15,537 nucleotides of DNA, from assembly GCA_964574335.1 (NCBI GenBank), contig CAZNNH010000148.1:1-15537 (forward strand), written 5' to 3'. The translations under genes were made by a program, and so were the position numbers. The DNA comes from CAZNNH01 sp964574335 (GTDB lineage Bacteria > Acidobacteriota > Vicinamibacteria > Fen-336). Below are positions 7,538 through 15,327 of this stretch, piece by piece. The notes below the pieces were generated by a model. It saw nothing but the letters and a program-made list of their open reading frames with translations, was not told the origin of the DNA and made no database searches. Positions within the stretch are counted from its first letter, which is position 1; each line of letters begins with the position of its first letter.

Positions 7538-8955
7538 TGAGCGGCCTCCGCGAGGGCGAAGAGCCGGTCCCGGGTGGCGATGAACAGAGCCCCTGCCGCC
7601 GGGGCCGGAGTCGAGTAGACGGTTCCCCCGAGGTTCGTCTCGGCGATCACCTTCTCTTCCTTCCCGGCCGCGAGCACCACCACGTCCCCGTCTTCGTCGC
7701 CCAGGTAGACCTTGCCGTTCACCACCACCGGCGATCCCCAGACCGCGGCGAACGTGTCGTGCACCCAGTACGGCTCGCCGGTCCGGGCGTCGAGGGCGTG
7801 CAGGAACCCGCTCAGGTCGGCGCAGTACACGATCCCCTCGTACACCACCGCCGTCGACAGCGACCGCCGGATCTTGTCGTAGTGCCAGACCCGGCCGGTC
7901 TCGGTGATGTCGCCGCGCTTGGTGGGGTCGATCGCGTACAGGTGGCCGGGACCGTCCCCCTGCTCCGGGTCCTGGCCGTTGGCGATGTAGACGATGCCCT
8001 CGTGGATCGTCGGCGCGGCCAGGATCTCGTTACGGGTGGCCGGCCAGACCGCGTCCTTGGGGTTGGTGTCGAATTCCCACAGCTTGCGCCCGGTGGCCGC
8101 CTCGAAGCCGCGCACCCAGCCGTCGCCCTCGCCCATCACCACCTGGTCGACGTCGCCGATCCGTCCCGCCGCCGGCGACGCCCACTGGCCGTGCAGCACC
8201 CGGTCTCCGGGAGACGCGTCCTGCCAGACCAGCTTCCCGGTTGTCTTGTCGACGGCCACCAGAGCCGGGGCCTCCGACGCCGGCAGGTGGCGGTGGCTCT
8301 CGTCCTGGCCGTTCGACGTGCTGACGAACACCAGGTCTCCCCAGGCCACCGGCGACGACGCGCTGGCGTTGTGAGGGAACGCGCCGACTTTCTCGATCAT
8401 GTCGAAGCGCCAGACCACGTCGGCGTCGGTCGGCCCGGTGCGGTCTTCGTCCTGGAACGGGCCGTCGTTCTCGCCGTCACGGAACCCCTCGGTGTCGAGG
8501 GCCAGAAGCTCATCCCGGTTGGTCACGTAGTAGAGGCGGTCTCCCTCGACCAGGGGCGCCGAGCAGACGCCCACCATCGGCCAGTCGTTGACCGCCCCGG
8601 TGGCGAGCTTGGTCGACGTCGCCTGCCACAGCAGCTCGCCGTCCGTGACCCGCAGCGCCAGCAGCACGCCGCGGTCGCCGGAAAGCGCCGGGTCGCGCAG
8701 GCCGGCGTTGTTGGTCCCCACGAACGCCTTGCCGCCGGCCACCACCGGGCTGCCGTAGGTCTGGGAGCCGAGCCGCACCACCCACCGGAGGTTGGTCCCG
8801 CTCTCCACGTCCCAGGAGGAAGGCAGCCCCGACAGCGGCGACACCGCGTTGCGGTCCGGCGCGCCGCCCGCCATCGGCCAGTCGGCCTCTTCGGCGCCCG
8901 CCGAAGCCGAAAGCGCCGCCGCCGCCAGCACGCAGCAGCCGGTTCGCATGTTCAT
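7534..8955 (-). CDS. Exported PQQ-like beta-propeller protein, 473 residues
   Basis: The product starts with a Sec-type signal peptide (MNMRTGCCVLAAAALSASAG, cleavage near AGA-EE) and DWPMAGGAPDRNAVSP (25-40), a typical first strand of this propeller family. Blade motifs such as LLALRVTDGELLWQATS, ALVAVDKTTGKLVWQDAS, GFEAATGRKLWEFDTN and ALDARTGEPYWVHDTF define about seven repeats. A strongly acidic insertion at about 154-179 (DTEGFRDGENDGPFQDEDR and following) separates two blades and could bind a cation or a partner. The frame is open to 9021. ATG 8955 gives the signal peptide, and an alternative ATG sits two codons downstream at 8949. The ribosome-binding site is weak. The gene is the first of a two-gene minus-strand operon and is divergent from the aldo/keto reductase gene across 64 bp. 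Confidence 0.85.
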   Translation of the reverse strand: MNMRTGCCVLAAAALSASAGAEEADWPMAGGAPDRNAVSPLSGLPSSWDVESGTNLRWVVRLGSQTYGSPVVAGGKAFVGTNNAGLRDPALSGDRGVLLALRVTDGELLWQATSTKLATGAVNDWPMVGVCSAPLVEGDRLYYVTNRDELLALDTEGFRDGENDGPFQDEDRTGPTDADVVWRFDMIEKVGAFPHNASASSPVAWGDLVFVSTSNGQDESHRHLPASEAPALVAVDKTTGKLVWQDASPGDRVLHGQWASPAAGRIGDVDQVVMGEGDGWVRGFEAATGRKLWEFDTNPKDAVWPATRNEILAAPTIHEGIVYIANGQDPEQGDGPGHLYAIDPTKRGDITETGRVWHYDKIRRSLSTAVVYEGIVYCADLSGFLHALDARTGEPYWVHDTFAAVWGSPVVVNGKVYLGDEDGDVVVLAAGKEEKVIAETNLGGTVYSTPAPAAGALFIATRDRLFALAEAAQ

Positions 8956-8982
8956 GGAGAGACGATACCGTTTCGTCGCCGC

Positions 8983-9012
8983 TTGCGCACCCCGCCTTCG
9001 GGTCCGTATAAG
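8983..9012 (+). promoter_or_regulatory. Possible promoter for the aldo/keto reductase gene
   Basis: TTGCGC (8983-8988) and TATAAG (9007-9012) are separated by 18 bp in the 64-bp divergent intergenic region. Transcription from it would begin at or next to the ATG at 9020, leaving the G-rich AGGGGGGG motif mostly outside the mRNA. Either the transcript is leaderless or the real promoter lies inside the divergent gene. Confidence 0.3.
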
Positions 9013-9019
9013 GGGGGGC

Positions 9020-10012
9020 ATGGACTACTGTTTCCTGGGACCCACCGGTGTCCGGGTCTCGCGCCTGTGCCTGGGCACCATGACCTTCGGCGGCGACGCC
9101 GACGAGGAGGCCTCGGCCGCCCTGTTCCAGCGCTGCCGCGAGGCCGGCGTCAACTTCTTCGACTGCGCCGACGTGTACGTCAAGGGGCGCTCCGAAGAGA
9201 TCCTCGGCCGGCTGATCGCCTCCTGTCGCGACGAGGTGGTGATCGCGAGCAAGGCCTACTTCCCGACCAGCGACGACGCCAACGCCCGGGGCTCTTCCCG
9301 CTACCACCTAGTCCGCGCCGTCGAGGCCAGCCTGCGTCGCCTCGGCACCGACCGCATCGACCTCTACTTCCTGCATCGGTTCGATGACGTCACCGACCTG
9401 GAGGAGACGCTGCGCGCCGTCGAGCTGCTCGTGGCCCAGGGCAAGGTCCTCTTCCCGGCGGCCAGCAACTTCGCCGCCTGGCAGGTGTCCAAGGCGCTGG
9501 GCGTCCAGCACCGGCACGGATGGGCGCCGCTGGTGTGCGTGCAGCCGATGTACAACCTGCTCAAGCGGCAGGCCGAGGTGGAGATCCTGAAGATGGCGGC
9601 GGCCGAAGGCCTGGCCGTGACCCCCTACAGCCCGCTGGCCGCCGGGATGCTCACCGGCAAGTACGCGGCCGAGTCGCCGCCCGAGACCGGGCGGCTGGTC
9701 TCGAACCAGATGTACCAGACCCGCTACGGGGTGGCGAGTTACCCGGAGATCGCGCGGCGCTTCATGGACCTGGCCCGCCAGCACGGCCACCACCCGGCCT
9801 CGCTGGCCATCGCCTGGGTGGCGGCGCACCCGGCGGTGACCGCGCCCCTGATCGGCGCGCGCTCGCTCGACCAGCTCGAGCCGTGCCTGAAGGCCGTCGA
9901 GATCGAGATGACGCCGGAGCTGAGGAATGAGATCTCGGCGCTCTCGCCCGAGCCGGCTCCGGCCACCGACCGCAACGAGGAAGGCACCGAGCACAGCTTC
10001 GGGTTCCGCTGA
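9020..10012 (+). CDS. Aldo/keto reductase
   Basis: This 330-residue protein is a complete cytoplasmic TIM-barrel aldo/keto reductase, which reduces aldehydes or ketones with NADPH. The N-terminus, MDYCFLGPTGVRVSRLCLGT, is typical of the bacterial Tas-like group. The catalytic tetrad is intact: Asp48 and Tyr53 in FFDCADVY, Lys78 in VIASKAY and His119 in DLYFLHRFD. PYSPLAAGMLTGKY and the APLIGARSLDQLE segment match the cofactor-binding C-terminal part. ATG 9020 is preceded by AGGGGGGG and gives the standard family start; the frame extends further upstream only in antisense to the propeller gene. The third propeller gene follows after 26 bp, probably in the same operon. The physiological substrate cannot be read from sequence. 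Confidence 0.92.
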   Translation: MDYCFLGPTGVRVSRLCLGTMTFGGDADEEASAALFQRCREAGVNFFDCADVYVKGRSEEILGRLIASCRDEVVIASKAYFPTSDDANARGSSRYHLVRAVEASLRRLGTDRIDLYFLHRFDDVTDLEETLRAVELLVAQGKVLFPAASNFAAWQVSKALGVQHRHGWAPLVCVQPMYNLLKRQAEVEILKMAAAEGLAVTPYSPLAAGMLTGKYAAESPPETGRLVSNQMYQTRYGVASYPEIARRFMDLARQHGHHPASLAIAWVAAHPAVTAPLIGARSLDQLEPCLKAVEIEMTPELRNEISALSPEPAPATDRNEEGTEHSFGFR

Positions 10013-10038
10013 CGAGGCGGCCCGGAAGGGGGGAGAAG

Positions 10039-11382
10039 ATGAAGCCGGAGTCACAGGTCGGGTTCGTCGGCGTCGGTGTCGTGCTGTTCCTGGCCGGGCT
10101 CGCGCCGGCCACGTCGGCCGAGCCTGCCTGGCCGGGCTGGCGTGGGCCAAGCGGCCTGGGTGTGGTGACGGAGGGCGACGTCCCCGAGGAGTGGGGCCCC
10201 GAGCAGAACGTGCTGTGGAAGGCCGAGATCCCCGGCCGCGGCCTCTCCTCGCCGATCGTCTGGGGCGACCGGGTCTTCCTGACCACGGCCATCGAGGGGC
10301 GGCTGGTCCCCGGCGCCCACGCCGTGGAGCACCGCGAGGCCGGCGAGGTCACCAAGCACCCGGACGCGGTGGGCGCCGACCACGAGCAGGAGATGGTGGT
10401 CCTGGCCCTGGACGCGGCGACCGGAGAGGTGCGGTGGCGGCGCACCGCCTTCCAGGGCACGCCCTACGACGACCACCACAAGAGGGCCAGCTACGCCTCG
10501 CCGACGCCGGTCACCGACGGACACGTCGTGATCGCCTCGTTCGGGGCCGAGGGCCTCTACGCCTACGACCTCGACGGCGCCCCGCTCTGGAAGGCTGCCC
10601 TCGGCCCCGTGGCCACCTGGGGCGTGGGCTACGGGACCTCGCCGCTGCTTTACGAGAAGCTGGTGATCGTCCAGTGCGACGAGGACGAGGGCGAGCGGTC
10701 CTACATCGCCGCCTTCGACACCCGGACCGGGGAGCCGGCCTGGCGCACGCCGCGGCGGGTGCAGGCGAGCTGGGCCACACCGATCCTGGTGGCCGCGGGA
10801 GACCACACCGAGCTGGTGACCGCCGGCAACGAGGCCGTCATCGCCTACGACCCGAGCACCGGCCGCGAGCTGTGGCGCGGTCCCGGGCTGGAGAGCAACG
10901 CGGTGCCGTCGCCGGTGGCCGGGCAGGGCCTGGTGGTGGTCTCGGCGGGGTTTCCCAAGAAGCTGACGATGGCGATCCGGCCCGGCGGGTCGGGGGACAT
11001 CGCCGGCTCCGACCGCATCGCCTGGACCTACGAGAAGGGCTCGGCCTACGTCCCCTCGCCCATCCTCTACGGCGAGCACCTCTACCTGGTGACCGACGCC
11101 GGCATCCTCACCTGCCTCGACGCCCGGACCGGCAAGGTGGTCTACGAGGGGGGACGGGTTCCCAAGCCGGCCCGCTTCACGGCCTCGCCCATCGCCTACG
11201 CTGGCAGGCTCCTGCTCCTGAGCGAGGAGGGCGACGGCTTCCTGGTCCAGGCCGGACCGGTCCACCAGGTGGTCCGGGTCAACGCGCTCGGCGAGCCGGT
11301 CCTGGCTTCTCCTGCGGCGGCGGGAGGGCGCCTGTACATCCGGGGCGAGTCCCACCTGTTCTGTCTCGCCCGCCGGGATTGA
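10039..11382 (+). CDS. Exported PQQ-like beta-propeller protein, 447 residues
   Basis: A signal peptide (hydrophobic core VGFVGVGVVLFLAGLA, cleavage near TSA) precedes WPGWRGPSGLGV (31-42), a recurrent opening of PQQ-like propellers in Planctomycetes, Verrucomicrobia and Acidobacteria. Repeats such as ALDAATGEVRWRRTAF, AFDTRTGEPAWRTPRR, AYDPSTGRELWRGPG and CLDARTGKVVYEGGR mark the blades. Two insertions stand out: a His/Glu-rich loop at about 86-117 and YDDHHKRASYASPTP at 143-157. Both are absent from the other two propellers in this window, so this is a different subfamily rather than a recent duplicate. No quinoprotein catalytic residues were recognised. The start is supported by GGAAGGGGGGAGAAG directly upstream. 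It is probably co-transcribed with the aldo/keto reductase gene, 26 bp away. Confidence 0.87.
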   Translation: MKPESQVGFVGVGVVLFLAGLAPATSAEPAWPGWRGPSGLGVVTEGDVPEEWGPEQNVLWKAEIPGRGLSSPIVWGDRVFLTTAIEGRLVPGAHAVEHREAGEVTKHPDAVGADHEQEMVVLALDAATGEVRWRRTAFQGTPYDDHHKRASYASPTPVTDGHVVIASFGAEGLYAYDLDGAPLWKAALGPVATWGVGYGTSPLLYEKLVIVQCDEDEGERSYIAAFDTRTGEPAWRTPRRVQASWATPILVAAGDHTELVTAGNEAVIAYDPSTGRELWRGPGLESNAVPSPVAGQGLVVVSAGFPKKLTMAIRPGGSGDIAGSDRIAWTYEKGSAYVPSPILYGEHLYLVTDAGILTCLDARTGKVVYEGGRVPKPARFTASPIAYAGRLLLLSEEGDGFLVQAGPVHQVVRVNALGEPVLASPAAAGGRLYIRGESHLFCLARRD

Positions 11383-11407
11383 CGTCCCGGACCCCCGGGA
11401 GTAGGCT
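11379..11407 (+). promoter_or_regulatory. Sigma70-like promoter of the molybdoenzyme operon with palindromic spacer
   Basis: TTGACG (11379-11384) and TAGGCT (11402-11407) are separated by exactly 17 bp. The -35 box overlaps the stop codon of the upstream propeller gene. Sixteen of the 17 spacer bases form the inverted repeat TCCCGG-ACCC-CCGGGA (11385-11400), a plausible operator for a dimeric regulator binding between the two boxes. Transcription would start near 11413-11415, leaving a leader of about 50 bases. The hexamers and palindrome are seen directly; regulation is inferred. Confidence 0.55.
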
Positions 11408-11419
11408 CGCCTCATTCCT

Positions 11420-11441
11420 GGGCGCGCGGGCACTCGCGCCC
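11420..11441 (+). other. GC-rich hairpin in the 5' leader of the molybdoenzyme operon
   Basis: GGGCGCG (11420-11426) pairs perfectly with CGCGCCC (11435-11441) around an eight-base loop. It lies between the predicted transcription start and the GGAGG ribosome-binding site (11455-11459). The downstream bases CTTCTCGCTTT are only weakly T-rich. It could be a terminator for the upstream operon, an attenuator, or simply an mRNA-stabilising stem. Confidence 0.35.
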
Positions 11442-11464
11442 CTTCTCGCTTTGCGGAGGCCCTC

Positions 11465-12088
11465 ATGAGCGAGCCTTCAGACTCGAACAAGGACAGACCC
11501 TGGGACGTGAGCCGGCGCGGCTTCCTGGGCACGCTGGGCGCTGGCGCCGTGGGTGCGGCGACGCTCGGCGGCGCCGCGGAGGCGGCATCGTCCGGCGTGG
11601 TGGCGGCCGGCGACACGGTCACCATCTCGCTGAGGGTCAACGGCGTCGCCCGTTCCCTGGCGGTGGAGCCACGGGCCACGCTGCTCGAGGTGCTGCGCGG
11701 GCCGCTCGGCCTCAAGGGCAGCAAGCCGGGGTGCGAGCGCGGGGAGTGCGGGGCGTGCACCGTGCTGATCGGCGACACGCCGCGATACGCCTGCCAGACG
11801 CTGGCGGTCGAGGTGGACGGCGCCGCGGTCACCACCGTCGAGGGTCTGCTCGACGGCGAGGAGCTCGGCGCGGTGCAGAAGGCCTTCGTCGAGGAGGACG
11901 CCTTCCAGTGCGGCTTCTGCACCAGCGGCCAGGTGATGGCGATGGAGGGTCTGCTGCGCCACGACAAGGCGCCCACGACCGAACAGATCCGTGACGGCAT
12001 GGCCGGCAACCTGTGCCGGTGCGGCGCCTATGCCCACATCGTCAAGGCCGCAGAACGGGCCGCCGCGGCCCGGCGAGGAGGTGCGTGA
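11465..12088 (+). CDS. Tat-exported [2Fe-2S] subunit of a xanthine dehydrogenase-family oxidoreductase (PaoA-like)
   Basis: The 207-residue product carries electrons from the molybdenum centre to FAD. A twin-arginine signal, SRRGFL (16-21), followed by a mild hydrophobic stretch ending near AEAAS, indicates folded export, as known for PaoA of Escherichia coli. The plant-ferredoxin domain holds one cluster with C90, C95, C98 and C110 (GCERGECGACTVL). The helical C-terminal domain holds the second with C149, C152, C184 and C186 (QCGFCTSGQ and NLCRCGAY). All eight ligands are present. The start has GGAGG five bases upstream. The stop codon shares one base with the start of the large-subunit gene. 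Substrates in the family include aromatic aldehydes, purines and isoquinolines; PaoA-like is preferred because of the Tat signal and the associated FAD subunit type. Confidence 0.93.
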   Translation: MSEPSDSNKDRPWDVSRRGFLGTLGAGAVGAATLGGAAEAASSGVVAAGDTVTISLRVNGVARSLAVEPRATLLEVLRGPLGLKGSKPGCERGECGACTVLIGDTPRYACQTLAVEVDGAAVTTVEGLLDGEELGAVQKAFVEEDAFQCGFCTSGQVMAMEGLLRHDKAPTTEQIRDGMAGNLCRCGAYAHIVKAAERAAAARRGGA

Positions 12089-14340
12089 TGGCCGAGACAC
12101 GTCCCGCGCCCTGGACCGAGACCGACGTGGTCGGCAAGCCGCTTCCCCGCATCGACGCCTACGAGCGGGTCAGCGGCACCGCCGTCTACGCCATCGACGT
12201 GGACTTCCCCGACCTGCTCCACACCGTCGTGGTGCGCTGTCCGCACGCCCACGCCCGGGTCAAGAAGGTGGATGTCTCGAAGGCCGAGAAGATGCCGGGG
12301 GTGCGCGCGGTGCTGACCGCCGACAACCTCGGCGCCGAGGTCCCCTGGTACTTCACCCGCGAGGGCCCGCTCAGCTCGCTGTTCGACCCGCATTGCCGTT
12401 GCGAGGGTGAGGAGGTGGCGGCGGTGGCCGCCGACACCCGCCACCAGGCCGAGGAAGCGGCTCGGGCGGTGGTGGTGGAGTACGAAGAGCTGCCCTTCGT
12501 GATCGACCCCGCCGAGGCGCTGAAGGAGGGCGCCCCGCAGATCTTCGAGGGAGGCAATCAGAACCAGACCCGGCCCTACTCCCGCGGCGAGCTGGAGCAG
12601 GGCTTCGCCGAGGCCGACGCTGTGGTCGAGATGAGCTTCCACACCCTGTGTCAGATCCACACCCCCCTCGAGCTGCATGGCTCGGTGGCACGCTGGGACG
12701 GCGACGAGCTGACCGTGTGGGACTCGACCCAGGGGGTCTTCGAGGTCCAGTCGACCGTGGCCCGCTACGTCCAGCTCCCGCTGAACAAGGTGCGGGTGAA
12801 GGGCCTCTACATGGGCGGCGGCTTCGGCAGCAAGCTGGAGACCGGCAAGTACACGGTGATCGCCGCCTACCTGGCGCGCCGGACGGGGCGGCCGGTGGCG
12901 GTCTTCCTCACCCGCGAGGAGACCTTCCTGGCTGCCGGCAACCGGCCCGCCAACACGCTGACCCTCAAGGCCGGCGCCAAGAAGGACGGCACCCTGACCG
13001 CGCTGCACCTCACCGGTCTCGGGTCGAGCGGCGCCTATGCCGACGGCGCCATCAGCGGCTACCTGGTGATGGACCTCTACACCTGCCCCAACGTGAAGGT
13101 CGAGCCGACCGAGGCCTACACCAACACCGGCAAGGCCCGTCCGATGCGGGCGCCGGGCTTCCCCCAGTGCTCGTGGGCGCTCGAGCAGGTGATGGATGCG
13201 CTGGCCGAGAAGATCGGCATGGACCCGCTGGCGATCCGCCTCAAGAACGTCCCCACCGTCAGCCAGCGACGGGGCATCCCCTTCACGTCGACCGGCCTCG
13301 GCCGCTGCCTGGAGGAGGGGGCCAAGGCCTTCGGCTGGCAGGAGGCCCGAGCGCGCGAGCGGGCGAAGGGCCCGCTCCTGCGGGGCGTGGGCGTGGGCGC
13401 CGCCATCTGGGGGTGGGAGGGGGAGACCGCCTCGACGGCGATCGTGCGCCTCTACGCCGACGGCAGCGTCAACCTGAACCTGGGCGCCAGTGACCTCGGC
13501 ACCGGGACCCGGACGGTAATGGCGATGATCGTGGCCGAGGAGCTGGGCGTGCCGGTGGACCGGATCCGCGTCGACAACGCCGATACCGGGACCACCTCCT
13601 ACGCTCCGTCCTCCGGCGGCAGCCAGACCGTGGTGGCCAACGCCCCCGCGGTGCGGGCGGCCGCGCTGCAGGTGAAGCGGCAGGTGCTCGAGTGGGCGGC
13701 CCGGCAGCTCGAGGTCCCGATCGAGTCGTTGACGCTGGCCGACTCCAAGGTCACGGCCGTCGCCACCGAGGGCGGCGAGGCCAAGAGTGTCGCGTTCGGC
13801 GAGCTTCAGGGCCTGCAGCGCCAGCACGCGGCGGTGGGCGTGGGCCAGCGCCACCCGCATCCGGAAGGGAAGGTGGCGCTGCCGTTCGCGGCCCAGTTCG
13901 CCGAGGTGGAGGTCGACACCCGCACCGGCGAGGTCCGGGTGCTGCGGATGCTGGGCGCCCACGACAGCGGCCGGGTGATGAACCTGATGACCTTCCGCAA
14001 CCAGGTCTTCGGCGGGATGGCGATGGGGATCGGCTTCGGGATGACCGAGGGCCGGGTGCTGGACCGCAACACCGGCAAGATGGTCAACGCCAACTGGCAC
14101 GACTACAAGCTGCCCACCATCAAGGACGTGGCCGACCAGCACGTCTGTCTGCCCATCGACCCCCACGACAGCGAGTGCAACACGGTCGGCGCCAAGGGGC
14201 TGGGCGAGCCGGCCACCATCCCCACCGCCAGCGCCATCGCCAACGCCGTCTACCACGCCACCGGCGTGCGGGTAACCGAGACGCCGATCGGTCCCGAGCG
14301 GATGGTCTCGCTGCTGGCGGCAGCGCGGCAGAGGGGGTGA
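12088..14340 (+). CDS. Molybdopterin-binding large subunit of a xanthine dehydrogenase-family oxidoreductase (PaoC-like)
   Basis: This 750-residue protein is the catalytic subunit, which hydroxylates an aldehyde or heterocycle using water at a molybdenum cofactor. The N-terminal a/b hammerhead domain begins GKPLPRIDAYERVSGTAVYA (17-36). Cofactor-binding signatures are GGGFGSK (243-249), RAPG (354-357), GTGTRT (471-476) and SSGGSQ (508-513). GAKGLGEPA (701-709) contains the expected catalytic base Glu707. It has no signal of its own, so it is probably carried out on the Tat signal of the small subunit. ATG 12088 is chosen over an earlier frame start because GAGGAGGTG lies four bases upstream and the start overlaps the preceding stop codon. 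Insertion of the cofactor would need an XdhC/PaoD-type chaperone, which is not in this window. Confidence 0.93.
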   Translation: MAETRPAPWTETDVVGKPLPRIDAYERVSGTAVYAIDVDFPDLLHTVVVRCPHAHARVKKVDVSKAEKMPGVRAVLTADNLGAEVPWYFTREGPLSSLFDPHCRCEGEEVAAVAADTRHQAEEAARAVVVEYEELPFVIDPAEALKEGAPQIFEGGNQNQTRPYSRGELEQGFAEADAVVEMSFHTLCQIHTPLELHGSVARWDGDELTVWDSTQGVFEVQSTVARYVQLPLNKVRVKGLYMGGGFGSKLETGKYTVIAAYLARRTGRPVAVFLTREETFLAAGNRPANTLTLKAGAKKDGTLTALHLTGLGSSGAYADGAISGYLVMDLYTCPNVKVEPTEAYTNTGKARPMRAPGFPQCSWALEQVMDALAEKIGMDPLAIRLKNVPTVSQRRGIPFTSTGLGRCLEEGAKAFGWQEARARERAKGPLLRGVGVGAAIWGWEGETASTAIVRLYADGSVNLNLGASDLGTGTRTVMAMIVAEELGVPVDRIRVDNADTGTTSYAPSSGGSQTVVANAPAVRAAALQVKRQVLEWAARQLEVPIESLTLADSKVTAVATEGGEAKSVAFGELQGLQRQHAAVGVGQRHPHPEGKVALPFAAQFAEVEVDTRTGEVRVLRMLGAHDSGRVMNLMTFRNQVFGGMAMGIGFGMTEGRVLDRNTGKMVNANWHDYKLPTIKDVADQHVCLPIDPHDSECNTVGAKGLGEPATIPTASAIANAVYHATGVRVTETPIGPERMVSLLAAARQRG

Positions 14341-14343
14341 GCC

Positions 14344-15318
14344 ATGCTACCGAGCTTCGCCTACGCACGACCCAAGAGTCTCACCGAGGCGATGAAGCAG
14401 CTCCTCGACGAGAAGGGGCACCCCCTCGCCGGCGGCACCGACCTGCTGGGCTGCCTACGCGACCGGGTGCTGACGGCGCCGGCCCTGGTCAGCCTCAAGG
14501 GGCTGTCGCCGCTGGGCGGCATCCAGGAGACGGCCGACGGCGGGCTGCGGATCGGCGCTTTGGTCACGGTCGCCGAGCTGGCCGCGGACGAGCGGGTGCG
14601 CGCCCGCTACGCCGGGCTGGCCGAGGCCGCGGCCTCGGTGGCCAGCCCGCAGCTCCGCAACCAGGGGACGGTGGGGGGCAACCTCTGCCAGAAGCCGCGC
14701 TGCTGGTACTACCGCGGCGACTTCCACTGCCTGCGCAAGGGCGGTGACTTCTGCTACGCGGCCGCCGGCGAGAACGCGGGCCACTGCATCTTCGGCGGCG
14801 AGCCCTGCTACATCGTCCACCCCTCGGACACCGCCCCGGCGTTCGGCGCCCTGGGCGCCCAGCTCCGGATCGTCGGGCCGAAGGGGACGCGGGACGTGCC
14901 GCTTTCGGGCTTCCACGTGCTGCCGAAGGACGACGTCCACCGGGAGACGATCCTGGAGCCGGGCGAGCTGCTGACCGAGGTGCGACTGCCGGCACCGGCC
15001 ACCGGTCTGCGCAGCACCTACCGCAAGGTGCGGGCCCGGGCCTCGTGGGACTTCGCCCTGGTGGGGGCCGCCATCGCCCTGCGGATGGAGGGCGGCACGG
15101 TCCGCGAGGCCCGCGTCTTCCTCTCCGGCGTGGCGCCGGTGCCGTGGCGGTCGGAGGCGGCGGAGAAGGCCCTCACCGGCCAGCGCCTCGACGCCGCCAC
15201 GATCGCCCGCGCCGCCGAGGCGGCGACCGAAGGCGCCGAGCCGCTGGAGCAGAACGCCTACAAGGTGCCGCTGCTGCGCGGGCTGATGCAGGAGCGGCTG
15301 GCGGTGCTGGCCGGGTAG
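14344..15318 (+). CDS. FAD-binding subunit with cysteine-rich (probable [4Fe-4S]) loop (PaoB-like)
   Basis: The 324-residue protein is the electron-outlet subunit. FAD-binding signatures are LAGGTDLLG (28-36) and GTVGGNL (108-114). Immediately after the second lies a loop with C115, C120, C129, C137, C148 and C155, starting CQKPRCWYYRGDFHC and ending EPCYIVHPSD. An extra [4Fe-4S] cluster at this position is established for PaoB and for the beta subunit of 4-hydroxybenzoyl-CoA reductase. C120, C129, C137 and C155 are the likeliest ligands (inference), with C115 and C148 as extras. The C-terminal CO-dehydrogenase flavoprotein domain covers about 215-320. It starts three bases after the large-subunit stop; GAGGGGGTGA, which includes that stop, is its ribosome-binding site. 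Gene order small-large-FAD differs from paoA-paoB-paoC (small-FAD-large). Confidence 0.92.
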   Translation: MLPSFAYARPKSLTEAMKQLLDEKGHPLAGGTDLLGCLRDRVLTAPALVSLKGLSPLGGIQETADGGLRIGALVTVAELAADERVRARYAGLAEAAASVASPQLRNQGTVGGNLCQKPRCWYYRGDFHCLRKGGDFCYAAAGENAGHCIFGGEPCYIVHPSDTAPAFGALGAQLRIVGPKGTRDVPLSGFHVLPKDDVHRETILEPGELLTEVRLPAPATGLRSTYRKVRARASWDFALVGAAIALRMEGGTVREARVFLSGVAPVPWRSEAAEKALTGQRLDAATIARAAEAATEGAEPLEQNAYKVPLLRGLMQERLAVLAG

Positions 15319-15327
15319 CCCCTCTCG

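Noticed and set aside
7537..9387. A 616-codon plus-strand frame across the second propeller gene and the start of the reductase gene
   Set aside because: It is antisense to a clear propeller and out of frame with the reductase; its translation is Arg/Pro/His-rich and low complexity.
6437..11382. The three propellers considered as PQQ-dependent alcohol or glucose dehydrogenases
   Set aside because: They are too short, and I see no catalytic Asp, vicinal disulfide or cytochrome c motif. They fit the BamB/PQQ-like repeat family better.
10051..12009. A 652-codon open frame antisense to the third propeller and the 2Fe-2S subunit
   Set aside because: It spans two well-supported sense genes and a promoter region and shows no family motif, so it is a composition artefact.
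12028..14256. A 742-codon open frame antisense to the molybdopterin subunit
   Set aside because: High GC suppresses stop codons in antisense frames. The translation is His/Gly/Leu-rich with no domain, and the sense strand has unambiguous family motifs.
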